Shown piece after piece: positions 1 through 8,123 of a stretch of DNA of 64,000 bases; the first letter of the stretch is position 1, and every line of letters begins with the position of its first letter. The position numbers and the translations under genes were made by a program. The notes under the pieces were generated by a model. The model was given only the letters and a program-made list of their open reading frames with translations. It was not told where the DNA came from and made no database searches. The stretch lies in assembly GCF_001624695.1 (NCBI RefSeq), contig NZ_JSEP01000004.1, positions 62,001 to 126,000 on the forward strand. The letters are read 5' to 3'. The stretch comes from Labrenzia sp. OB1 (lineage in GTDB: Bacteria > Pseudomonadota > Alphaproteobacteria > Rhizobiales > Stappiaceae).

Positions 1-113
1 TTGTTTTTCTATGTGAGTTCGTGTCACTCGATAGCTCCAAGGGGACGATCGTCACCTGAGTGTTATTGGTTGCGCTTCTAATAATAATGAATGAAACCGG
101 ACTTGGGGACAAA

Positions 114-1208
114 ATGGCGAACACACGGGGCGCTGCTGTTAAGTATGACGGCGTTCAAAAGAGCTATGACGGGGAAACCCTTGTCGTAAAGAACCTCAAT
201 CTCGACATCCCACCTGGCGAATTCCTGACAATGCTCGGGCCGTCGGGATCCGGAAAAACCACCTGCCTGATGATGCTGGCGGGTTTTGAACCGGCGACCC
301 ATGGAGAGATTTTTCTCAATGATCGACCGATCAACAACGTGCCGCCGCACAAGCGCGGCATCGGCATGGTGTTTCAGAACTACGCCCTTTTTCCGCATAT
401 GACGGTGGCCGAAAATCTGGCGTTTCCGCTTCAGGTTCGCGGCGTCGGCAAGGCCGAGCAGAGCGAGAAGGTGCAGCGGGCGCTGGAAATGGTCGAACTC
501 GGCGCATTCGGCAACCGCCGTCCGGCGCAATTGTCCGGCGGACAGCAGCAGCGCGTCGCCGTGGCCCGCGCTTTGGTTTTCGATCCGGAACTCGTACTGA
601 TGGACGAGCCGCTGGGAGCGCTCGACAAGCAGCTGCGCGAGCAGATGCAGTATGAAATCAAGCACATTCACGAGAATCTCGGCGTTACGGTGGTCTATGT
701 CACCCATGACCAAACCGAGGCTCTGACCATGTCCGACCGGGTGGCCGTATTCAATGACGGCATCATCCAGCAGCTGTCGACGCCGGACGACCTTTACGAA
801 GACCCCCAGAACTCGTTCGTCGCCCAGTTCATCGGCGAGAACAACAAGCTGAGCGGCAAAGTGATCGGCGTTCAGGGGGAGGAGTGCCTCGTTGAACTCG
901 ACGACGGCACCCAGCTCAAGGCGGACAGGGTCAACGTGTCGGATGTCGGCGACAAGACGACCGTGTCGCTGCGGCCGGAACGAGTCGAATTCGACACCAA
1001 TACTTCGATGGACAATCTGGTGAACGGCCAGATTGAGGAACTCATTTATCTCGGCGACCATATTCGCGTTCGTATGAATGTGGCCGGCAATAGTGAGTTC
1101 ATCGTCAAGGTTCGCAACCGCGGAGAGAAGCGCAAGCTGAATGTCGGCGAGACAGTCCAGGTGGGCTGGGCGCTGAACGACTGCAAGGCACTCGACGCTG
1201 TTGTCTGA
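114..1208 (+). CDS. Polyamine-type ABC transporter ATP-binding protein (PotA-like)
   Basis: ATPase that powers import of a polyamine-like or small cationic solute. Walker A GPSGSGKTT lies near residues 42-50, the Q-loop near FQNYALF, the signature LSGGQQQR about residue 140, Walker B VLMDEPLGALD just after it, and the switch His in YVTHDQTEA. A C-terminal TOBE-like region fills the last ~100 residues, giving the ~364 aa usual for PotA. An in-frame ATG exists at 60, but the conserved protein begins at 114 (MANTRGAAVKYDG). It opens a four-gene importer operon, followed after 84 bases by the binding protein. Substrate is not readable from the ATPase; the downstream creatinase suggests creatine or a related guanidino compound as an alternative to polyamines. 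Confidence 0.93.
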   Translation: MANTRGAAVKYDGVQKSYDGETLVVKNLNLDIPPGEFLTMLGPSGSGKTTCLMMLAGFEPATHGEIFLNDRPINNVPPHKRGIGMVFQNYALFPHMTVAENLAFPLQVRGVGKAEQSEKVQRALEMVELGAFGNRRPAQLSGGQQQRVAVARALVFDPELVLMDEPLGALDKQLREQMQYEIKHIHENLGVTVVYVTHDQTEALTMSDRVAVFNDGIIQQLSTPDDLYEDPQNSFVAQFIGENNKLSGKVIGVQGEECLVELDDGTQLKADRVNVSDVGDKTTVSLRPERVEFDTNTSMDNLVNGQIEELIYLGDHIRVRMNVAGNSEFIVKVRNRGEKRKLNVGETVQVGWALNDCKALDAVV

Positions 1209-1292
1209 AATCGCCCGGCGGCCGGGGTCCGGCCGTCAGCGACCAAAACGGAAGAGCATCCGTTAAAATCCTAAAAGAGGGAGCTAGAATCC

Positions 1293-2393
1293 ATGAAGCT
1301 CAAAACCGTAGTTCTTGCAGGCACCGCACTGGCATTTGCCGGTAGCGCCGCCGTTGCTGAAGATATGACCCTGGTCTCCTGGGGTGGCGCTTATCAGGCG
1401 TCCCAGAAGGCCGCCTACGCGGATCCTTATGTCGCGGACCATCCGGACGTGACCATTATCTGGGACGAGTCCTCCGCTGAAGCCGTTGCGAAACTGCGCG
1501 CAATGAACGAAGCCGGTAACGTCACCTGGGACCTGGTTGACGTTGTTGCCTCCGACGCCATTCGTCTGTGCGACGAAGGCCTGGCCATGGAAATCGATCC
1601 GGACGTCGACCTTGCTGCCGCTCCGGACGGCACTTCCGCGGCTGACGATTTCGGCGACCTGCTGGTCTCCGAGTGCTTCATCCCGCAGATCGTCTACTCC
1701 ACCACCTTCGGCTACCGCTCCGACGTTGCGGACTGGGGTGGCAAGGAGCCGGACGACATTTGTGACGTGTTCGATCTGGAAGCATTCCCGGGCAAGCGCG
1801 CTCTGGAAAAGCGTCCGATCAACAACATGGAATGGGCGCTGCTGTGTGACGGCGTTGCGAAGGAAGACGTCTACGACGTTCTGGAGACCGAAGAAGGTCT
1901 TGACCGTGCCTTTGCCAAGCTCGACACCATCAAGGACAGCGTAGTCTGGTGGTCTGCGGGTGCGGAAACGCCGCAGCTTCTGGCTGACAGTGAAGTCGTC
2001 ATCGGCTCCACCTACAACGGCCGCCTGTTTGCCCTGATCGAAGAGCAGAAGCAGCCGGTCAAGATGCTGTGGGATGCTCAGGTGTTCGACCTTGACGGCT
2101 GGATCATCCCGACCGGTCTTCCGGCAGAGCGCCTTGCCGCGGTGAAGGACTTCGTCAAATTCGCCACGGACACTCAGCGTCTGGCGGATCAGGCGAAGTA
2201 CATCTCCTACGGCCCGGCCCGCAAGTCGTCCGCTCCGCTGGTCGGCAAGCACGCCGATCTCGGCATCGACATGGCTCCGCATATGCCGACCGATCCGAAC
2301 AACGCCAAGAACACCTTCCTGTATAACTACGAATGGTGGGCGGATTACCGCGACGACATCGACGCCAAATTCCAGGCGTGGCTGTCCCAGTAA
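1293..2393 (+). CDS. Extracellular solute-binding protein (PotD/PotF-like)
   Basis: Periplasmic receptor of the importer. A cleavable signal peptide is clear: MKLKT, a hydrophobic stretch, and likely cleavage after AVA before ED. The mature protein starts MTLVSWGGAYQASQKAAY, typical of spermidine/putrescine and related family-1 binding proteins; total 366 aa. GAGGGAG ten bases before the ATG is a strong ribosome site. It lies between the ATPase and two permeases. A stable hairpin follows the stop codon, which usually raises binding-protein mRNA over permease mRNA. Ligand could be a polyamine or, by context with creatinase, creatine. Confidence 0.92.
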   Translation: MKLKTVVLAGTALAFAGSAAVAEDMTLVSWGGAYQASQKAAYADPYVADHPDVTIIWDESSAEAVAKLRAMNEAGNVTWDLVDVVASDAIRLCDEGLAMEIDPDVDLAAAPDGTSAADDFGDLLVSECFIPQIVYSTTFGYRSDVADWGGKEPDDICDVFDLEAFPGKRALEKRPINNMEWALLCDGVAKEDVYDVLETEEGLDRAFAKLDTIKDSVVWWSAGAETPQLLADSEVVIGSTYNGRLFALIEEQKQPVKMLWDAQVFDLDGWIIPTGLPAERLAAVKDFVKFATDTQRLADQAKYISYGPARKSSAPLVGKHADLGIDMAPHMPTDPNNAKNTFLYNYEWWADYRDDIDAKFQAWLSQ

Positions 2394-2409
2394 GCCTTTG
2401 CGGCTCCGG

Positions 2410-2435
2410 TCCGGGTGGGCATTGTCCCACCCGGA
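2410..2435 (+). terminator. Intercistronic hairpin after binding-protein gene
   Basis: Perfect 10-bp inverted repeat (TCCGGGTGGG ... CCCACCCGGA) with a six-base loop, 16 bases after the binding-protein stop. No strong T run follows, so it is more likely an mRNA-stabilising or attenuating hairpin than a full terminator; the permease gene starts 30 bases later. Confidence 0.6.
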
Positions 2436-2465
2436 TCTTCAAATTGATTTGCGGAAGACTGTTTC

Positions 2466-3731
2466 ATGAGCGATACCACAGCCGGTCAGGTTCTCACCAC
2501 CAAGGACGGGAAGCCTCTCAAGGCCGCCCTTGCAAGGGCGCTGCGCCGGGAAAAACTGCGTTCCCTGGCTCTGATCGCACCGTTGCTCATCTTTGTGCTG
2601 CTGACCTTTGTCGCGCCGATCTTGGACATGTTGTTCCGGTCCGTTGAAAACAGCATCGTCGAGGATACGCTTCCCAGGACCGTGGTCGCCCTGCGTGTAT
2701 GGGACCCGAAGTCCGGTGAGGTGCCTGACGAAGAAGTCTTCGCCGCTCTTTACGGGGATCTGCTGGTCGCCGTCGAGGAAAAGAAACATACCCGCCTCGG
2801 TTCCCGGCTGAACTATGAGGAAAGCGGTATTTCCAGTCTGTTCCGCAAGACCGGACGGCGCGTCAACCGCATGGACGAGGCCGCCCCGTTCAAGGAACAG
2901 TTTATTGACGCTGACGACAAGTGGGGCGACGTCGGCACCTGGCAGGTACTGAGGCAATTCGCGCCTCCATATACCGACGGGTACTTCCTGAGTGCCTTCG
3001 ACGCGCAGAGGACGTCCGATGGTATCGAGATGAAGCCGGAGGACGAGCGGATCTATATGCTCCTGTTCGGCAGAACCTTGTTCCTGTCGATCGTGATCAC
3101 CGTTTCCTGTCTGCTGCTCGGCTATCCGATCGCATTTCTGCTCGCGGCTTTGCCGCTGCGCACCTCGAATCTTCTGATGATCCTCGTGCTGCTGCCCTTC
3201 TGGACCAGTCTCCTGGTCCGAACGTCCGCGTGGAAAGTGCTTTTGCAGCAACAAGGGGTGATCAACGACTTCCTGGTCTGGACAGGTCTGATCAGTGACG
3301 CGAGCCGTCTGGTGATGATCAACAACCAGACCGGCACAATCATAGCCATGACGCATATTCTTCTGCCCTTCATGATCCTGCCGCTCTATTCGGTGATGAA
3401 AACCATCTCGCCTACGTATGTGCGTGCTGCGAAGAGCCTTGGCGCCAATGACTGGACGGCGTTCTGGCGGGTCTATTTCCCGCAATCCGTTCCGGGGATC
3501 GGCGCGGGCGCGGTGCTCGTCTTCATCCTGTCGATCGGCTACTACATCACGCCGGAACTTGTTGGCGGCACATCGGGCATCTTCATCTCGAACCGGATCG
3601 CCTATCACATATCCTCGTCACTGAACTGGGGACTGGCAGCTGCTCTGGGTACACTGCTCCTTGTCGCCGTGATGGTTCTTTTTGTTGTCTACGACAAGAT
3701 CGTCGGCATCGATAACGTGAAACTGGGCTAG
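2466..3731 (+). CDS. ABC transporter permease (PotB-like)
   Basis: Inner-membrane permease subunit, 421 aa. One membrane segment near residues 32-55 is followed by an unusually long extracytoplasmic insert of roughly 140 residues (charged, about 60-200). Then comes the canonical five-helix BPD_transp_1 core with the EAA-type loop around AAKSLGANDWTAFWRVYFP. Such long-loop PotB variants are common in marine alphaproteobacteria. GGAAG eight bases before ATG supports the start. Nine bases separate it from the second permease, so the two are co-translated. Confidence 0.92.
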   Translation: MSDTTAGQVLTTKDGKPLKAALARALRREKLRSLALIAPLLIFVLLTFVAPILDMLFRSVENSIVEDTLPRTVVALRVWDPKSGEVPDEEVFAALYGDLLVAVEEKKHTRLGSRLNYEESGISSLFRKTGRRVNRMDEAAPFKEQFIDADDKWGDVGTWQVLRQFAPPYTDGYFLSAFDAQRTSDGIEMKPEDERIYMLLFGRTLFLSIVITVSCLLLGYPIAFLLAALPLRTSNLLMILVLLPFWTSLLVRTSAWKVLLQQQGVINDFLVWTGLISDASRLVMINNQTGTIIAMTHILLPFMILPLYSVMKTISPTYVRAAKSLGANDWTAFWRVYFPQSVPGIGAGAVLVFILSIGYYITPELVGGTSGIFISNRIAYHISSSLNWGLAAALGTLLLVAVMVLFVVYDKIVGIDNVKLG

Positions 3732-3740
3732 GGCACGATT

Positions 3741-4595
3741 ATGAGCGCACTTCCCCCCTATGCGTCCCCCTTGCAGCGGACCTGGTACTACTCCTTCCGG
3801 GTGATCTGCGGACTGATCTTCTTCTTTCTGATCTTTCCGATCCTGGTGATCCTGCCGCTCAGCTTCAATGCGCAGGATTTTTTCACCTTCACCAAGGAAA
3901 TGCTGGCGCTTAACCCGGACGGCTATTCCTTCAAGCACTATGAGGACTTCTTCACCAACCCGGACTGGCAGCAGGCCCTGACCAACTCGGTGATGATCGC
4001 GCCCGTGGCGACCCTGCTGGCCACGTCCTTCGGTACCGTCGCCGCTGTTGGCCTGTCCCAGTCGCATGTGCCCTACAAGCCGGCGATCATGGCCGTGCTG
4101 ATCTCGCCGATGATCGTGCCTCTGATCATTTCCGCCGCGGGCATGTATTTCTTCTATTCGCGCATCGGATTGCAGGGCACTTACTGGGGCGTTGTGCTGG
4201 CCCATGCCGCGCTTGGCACACCCTTCGTGATCATCACGGTGACGGCGACGCTGGTCGGCTTCGACCGGTCCCTTGTGCGGGCCTCGGCAAGTCTCGGCGC
4301 CAACCCGGTCACCACCTTCTTCAAGGTGCAGATGCCGCTGATCGTCCCCGGTGTCGTGTCCGGCGCCCTGTTCGCCTTCATAACGTCCTTCGACGAAGTG
4401 GTGGTGGTCCTGTTTCTGGGCTCAGCCGGACAGAAAACCCTGCCCTGGCAGATGTTCACCGGCTTGCGCGAACAGATTTCTCCAACCATCCTTGCCGTGG
4501 CTTCGCTGATGGTTGCGATTTCGATCATTCTTCTGACGGTGCTGGAAATGCTGCGGCGCAGGTCGGAACGGCTGAGGGGACTTTCGCCGGGCTGA
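3741..4595 (+). CDS. ABC transporter permease (PotC-like)
   Basis: Second permease, 284 aa, six predicted membrane helices, with the EAA loop at ASASLGANPVTTFFKVQMPLI. Size and order match PotC. It ends the transporter operon; a strong terminator lies about 120 bases downstream, before creatinase. Start ATG at 3741 comes 10 bases after the PotB-like stop; the ribosome site (AGGGCAC) is modest. Confidence 0.92.
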   Translation: MSALPPYASPLQRTWYYSFRVICGLIFFFLIFPILVILPLSFNAQDFFTFTKEMLALNPDGYSFKHYEDFFTNPDWQQALTNSVMIAPVATLLATSFGTVAAVGLSQSHVPYKPAIMAVLISPMIVPLIISAAGMYFFYSRIGLQGTYWGVVLAHAALGTPFVIITVTATLVGFDRSLVRASASLGANPVTTFFKVQMPLIVPGVVSGALFAFITSFDEVVVVLFLGSAGQKTLPWQMFTGLREQISPTILAVASLMVAISIILLTVLEMLRRRSERLRGLSPG

Positions 4596-4716
4596 CCCGG
4601 TAAGGAGCCGCGACCGGCTCCGCTGCATTCCACAGGAGCCGGTGGCGGAACGCCAGCCACCGGGGGACGGGTCCGAAGGACTTTCCCGGCAGCAGACAAT
4701 CTGATTACGGGCCTGG

Positions 4717-4751
4717 CGGGCCGGCTTCTTTTTCGGAAGCCGGCCCGTTTT
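4717..4751 (+). terminator. Rho-independent terminator
   Basis: Twelve-bp perfect stem (CGGGCCGGCTTC with GAAGCCGGCCCG), loop TTTTTCG, then TTTTGCG. It lies between the importer operon and the creatinase gene, so creatinase may have its own promoter or depend on read-through. Confidence 0.8.
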
Positions 4752-4830
4752 GCGTTTCAGGCCCAAAACCAGAACCGGCAACACGAACGGCAGGCCGGGA
4801 CGCGAACCGGAAGGAAAAAGGAGAACTTCC

Positions 4831-6054
4831 ATGAGTGACGATATGATCCGCATCTACGAGATGAACAATGGCGAAAAGGCCTTTTCACCTTTCTCGCCCC
4901 CGGAGATGGACCGCCGGCAGACGGGGCTGAGAAAGATCATGGCGGAGCGGCGGATAGACGCCTGCCTTTTCACCTCCTATCACAACATCTGCTATTACTC
5001 CGGCTTCCTTTATTGCTACTTCGGCCGCAAATACGGCTTCCTCGTTACGCAGGAAAACGCGACCACCATTGCTGCCGGCATCGACGGCGGCCAGCCCTGG
5101 CGCCGGACACATGGCGATACGGTCATCTATACGGATTGGCGGCGCGACAATTATTTCCATGCCATCCAGTCGCTGCTGGCGATGCCGAACCCGTCGGTCA
5201 AGCGGATCGGTATCGAGCTCGATCATGTTTCTCTCGATCTCCTGAAGCAGCTTGAAGCCGCGCTGCCGGGTGTTGAGCTGGTGGATATCGCCGCGGACGC
5301 CATGGCGCAGCGCACGATCAAGAGCGCGGAGGAGCATGTGCTGATCCGCGAAGGCGCCCGGATCTGCGATGCCGGAGGAGCCGCGCTTGTGGAGGCGGTC
5401 GCGGCCGGCGTACCCGAGCATGAAGTGGCGATGGCCTCCACCAACGCCATGATCCGCGAGATCGCCGGATCGTTCCCCTTTGTGGAGCTGATGGACACCT
5501 GGACCTGGTTCCAGTCGGGCATCAACACGGACGGAGCGCACAACCCGGTCACCAACAAGCTGGTCGCCACAGGCGACATCCTCAGCCTCAACTGCTTTCC
5601 GATGATCTTCGGCTATTACACCGCGCTGGAACGCACGCTCTTTTGCGACTACGTCCCCGACGCGCATCTGCGGCTCTGGGAAGTCAATTGCCATGTGCAT
5701 CGTGAGGGTCTGAAGCTGATCCGGCCGGGCGCCCGGTGCCGCGATATCGCGGCCGAACTCAACGAAATCTACCGGAGCCACGACCTGCTCAAATACCGCA
5801 GCTTCGGCTACGGACACTCCTTCGGCGTGCTCAGCCACTACTACGGCCGCGAGGCCTCGGTGGAGCTGCGCGAGGATGTCGACACTGTGCTGGAACCGGG
5901 CATGGTGGTTTCCATGGAACCGATGATCATGGTGCCGGAAGGCCAGGCGGGCGCTGGCGGTTACCGCGAACACGACATTCTGATCGTGACGGAAACCGGC
6001 GCTGAAAACATAACCGGTTTTCCGTTCGGGCCGGAGAACAATATCGTCGGCTAG
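4831..6054 (+). CDS. Creatinase (creatine amidinohydrolase), M24 family
   Basis: Predicted to hydrolyse creatine to sarcosine and urea (EC 3.5.3.3) in the cytoplasm. 407 aa, against 403 in Pseudomonas putida creatinase, and recalled identity is high along the whole length. FTSYHNICYYSGFLYC and NIDGGQPWRRT-like blocks (here GIDGGQPWRRT) lie in the N-domain. Catalytic His lies in TDGAHNPVT; conserved Glu residues lie in SMEPMIM and GGYREHDI. The pita-bread fold is the same as aminopeptidase P, but creatinase does not need the metal ligands. Start chosen at 4831 because AAGGAAAAAGGAG precedes it and the P. putida start aligns there. The polyamine-type importer just upstream may supply substrate. 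No sarcosine oxidase or urease is seen here. Confidence 0.93.
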   Translation: MSDDMIRIYEMNNGEKAFSPFSPPEMDRRQTGLRKIMAERRIDACLFTSYHNICYYSGFLYCYFGRKYGFLVTQENATTIAAGIDGGQPWRRTHGDTVIYTDWRRDNYFHAIQSLLAMPNPSVKRIGIELDHVSLDLLKQLEAALPGVELVDIAADAMAQRTIKSAEEHVLIREGARICDAGGAALVEAVAAGVPEHEVAMASTNAMIREIAGSFPFVELMDTWTWFQSGINTDGAHNPVTNKLVATGDILSLNCFPMIFGYYTALERTLFCDYVPDAHLRLWEVNCHVHREGLKLIRPGARCRDIAAELNEIYRSHDLLKYRSFGYGHSFGVLSHYYGREASVELREDVDTVLEPGMVVSMEPMIMVPEGQAGAGGYREHDILIVTETGAENITGFPFGPENNIVG

Positions 6055-6426
6055 AGCGTATCGCGTTTAAGGTGTGATGGCGCAAACCGGCTTGCTGCAA
6101 AGGTATGGCGCTCGGAACCCTGCGGCACACAGGACATGCGCCGCTAATTTGTGTTCGATAAATGCCGGAACAGGAAGCGCGTCTCTGACCTGTCCGATCC
6201 GGGCCTGAAAGGGCAAGTCGAAGATGAAATTCTGCTCTCGTGCCGGTTTTTAAAGAAATCGGCACGAGCGTTGCTGTTGATAAATCCTTGGAAATAAGCG
6301 ACACCGTATTGTTAAATAAACTAATTATCGATGACACGTATGATAACGGCTGAATTTCCAGGTTCATCGTAAAACGGTATCTCACCGCGCCGGGGAACGA
6401 TGGACTGCGCCAACGGGGGAATAGAA
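6055..6426. other. Intergenic region with inverted repeat
   Basis: No convincing gene in these 372 bases. A 9-bp perfect inverted repeat (CTCGTGCCG / CGGCACGAG) with a 14-base AT-rich centre occupies 6237-6268. It is either a weak terminator for creatinase or an operator for the signalling cluster that follows. The 6290-6400 stretch is AT-rich and probably holds the promoter of that cluster. Confidence 0.5.
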
Positions 6427-6948
6427 ATGCCTGCACCTTCTGAAGTCTCGTTGCCGGGCTCGGATTTGCCGCAGATGCTTCAGATGGATTTGGATATCGG
6501 GGATTTCTGCTCGAACTGGGCGCATTGCGATCTTTTCTCGGCATATCTGGCCCGCATGGTCAGTCACAACCGGCTCGATTCACTCCTGTTTTCCAATCTT
6601 TATTCCTCGGCGCTGAACGAGTTGCTGGAAACCGTTTTCAGGGTTCACGGCAACTCGGGCAAGCTGGAATGCTCGGTCCGGCGGCAGGGTGGCCTGGACC
6701 GGATCGAACTGGTTTTTCCGGCGGACGAAGATACTTTCGCGGTTTACCGGGAAGCGATCGACAAGCTGTCCGGCAAGGATGCGGAAAAGCTGTATCTGGA
6801 AGCGTTGTTTACCGAGGACGAACCGGACGCAAGTCTCGGACTTCTGGAACTCGGCGTTGACTACGGCGCCAGGCTCGCCATCGACCGGGCCGGTGACGGT
6901 CGGATGTGTTTGGTTGCCGAACTCACGCTTGAGGACGAAAACGAATGA
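6427..6948 (+). CDS. Degenerate HATPase-like regulator (paralogue of the 10508-11053 protein)
   Basis: A 173-aa soluble protein. By eye it aligns over most of its length with the HATPase-like protein encoded at 10508. The N-box region reads SSALNELLETVF here against SYMINEILENAIKF there. The ATP-lid G box GSGLGILTL there corresponds to ASLGLLELG here, so the glycines needed for nucleotide binding are largely lost. I infer a serine-kinase or anti-sigma-like fold kept for protein binding rather than catalysis. It overlaps the next gene by four bases (ATGA), so the pair is likely a complex. An in-frame ATG at 6400 is possible; 6427 was preferred because GGGGGAATAG lies upstream. Confidence 0.65.
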   Translation: MPAPSEVSLPGSDLPQMLQMDLDIGDFCSNWAHCDLFSAYLARMVSHNRLDSLLFSNLYSSALNELLETVFRVHGNSGKLECSVRRQGGLDRIELVFPADEDTFAVYREAIDKLSGKDAEKLYLEALFTEDEPDASLGLLELGVDYGARLAIDRAGDGRMCLVAELTLEDENE

Positions 6949-8123
6949 TTGCGGAAAATTCCACCCAGTCGTTTCAGTGGACCTATAACGAAAACGATCA
7001 GGAGTTCGCCCTGCACGGCAGTCTCCGCCCGCAGAAGGCGGAAGAGCTGAGCAAATGCATTTCGGCGCTCGATCAGTCTGTCTCCAACGTGAGCGGCAAA
7101 TTCTACGTGAATGTCCGCCGTCTGGTCCGGATGAACAATGTCGCCTTTCATGCCATCGCCGGCAAGATTCTGGATCTGGTGCGCGGTCGCAGCGATCTGG
7201 ACGTGCATGTGACCACGTCGAGCGTGGTCGGTTGGGCAACGCGGAAATTCGCGGTGCTTGAAACCATGTCTGAAAAGATCACGGTGAGCGAATACGACAG
7301 CGAGTTCTATCCGGGTCAATCCTTTGTCGAGGACAGCGAGTTCATCCACGTCCTGCGCACCCAGACGAAACTGACTTGGAAGCACGAAAAGGACCTGCTG
7401 CGAGAGCACGGCCTGAAGCCGGGCATGCAGGTCGCCGACATCTGCTGCGGGATCGGCGATTTCGCGGTTCTGCTGCAAAAGGAGTTCAGCCCGGATCGGC
7501 TGGTCGCGCTGGACCATTCCAAATCGAGCCTCGATTATGCGCGTCAGGTGGCGGCGGACTTCGGCATCAAGGGGATCGACTATGTTTTCGGCGATGCGGC
7601 CGACATGCTGCTGGAGGACGATCAGTTCGATTTCGTGACCTGCAGACATTCCCTCCAGGTGTTCGACCGCCCCGAACTGATCCTCAAGGAACTTTTCCGC
7701 ATCTGCAAACCGGGTGGCCGGATCTACGTCACCAACGAGAAGAACTCCCACTGCCTGGGCGAGCCGCGCGGTGAGTCGATCCAGTGGACCTACAACGAGG
7801 TCGCCAAGCTCTGGCATCATTTCGACATGGACATCGAAATCGGTCCGAAAAGCCGGCGACTGTTGCTTGAGGGCGGGTTCGAGGATGTGACAATCGGGTC
7901 CTTCATGGTCACCAGCACGGATGGGGATCCCCAGGGTTTCGCCGATATCATTGCGTCGTGGAAGAACCTCTTTGCCGGCAAGATGGCAAGCGAACGCGGG
8001 GACGATGCGGCTTTTGTCGAGCGTTTCGCGAAGGGGTTCGACGATCACATCTTCGCGGCGCTGCATCCCAAGGGGTATGCCGGATGGCCGATCTGGGTGG
8101 CTTCGGGGCGCAAACCGCTATGA
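6945..8123 (+). CDS. STAS-like domain fused to SAM-dependent methyltransferase
   Basis: 392 aa. Residues ~1-120 resemble the STAS protein encoded at 11085 (FYVNVRRLVRMNN against LTLDLTSLQFLNS, then matching helices). The phosphorylatable NSSG is replaced by NNVA, so this domain should not be switchable by Ser phosphorylation. From about residue 150 a class I methyltransferase follows: motif I VADICCGIGDF, acidic VALDHSKSSL, FDFVTCRHSLQVF and CKPGGRIYV, the layout of UbiE-type enzymes. Substrate is unknown. The gene overlaps the SpoIIE phosphatase gene by ATGA. Together with the upstream HATPase-like protein it looks like a partner-switch pair whose output is a methyltransferase. Fold is confident; role is inferred. 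Confidence 0.8.
   Translation: MIAENSTQSFQWTYNENDQEFALHGSLRPQKAEELSKCISALDQSVSNVSGKFYVNVRRLVRMNNVAFHAIAGKILDLVRGRSDLDVHVTTSSVVGWATRKFAVLETMSEKITVSEYDSEFYPGQSFVEDSEFIHVLRTQTKLTWKHEKDLLREHGLKPGMQVADICCGIGDFAVLLQKEFSPDRLVALDHSKSSLDYARQVAADFGIKGIDYVFGDAADMLLEDDQFDFVTCRHSLQVFDRPELILKELFRICKPGGRIYVTNEKNSHCLGEPRGESIQWTYNEVAKLWHHFDMDIEIGPKSRRLLLEGGFEDVTIGSFMVTSTDGDPQGFADIIASWKNLFAGKMASERGDDAAFVERFAKGFDDHIFAALHPKGYAGWPIWVASGRKPL

Noticed and set aside
78..1061. Long minus-strand frame opposite the first ABC ATPase gene
   Set aside because: It mirrors a clearly conserved PotA-like gene; the translation is low-complexity His/Arg-rich and matches no family.
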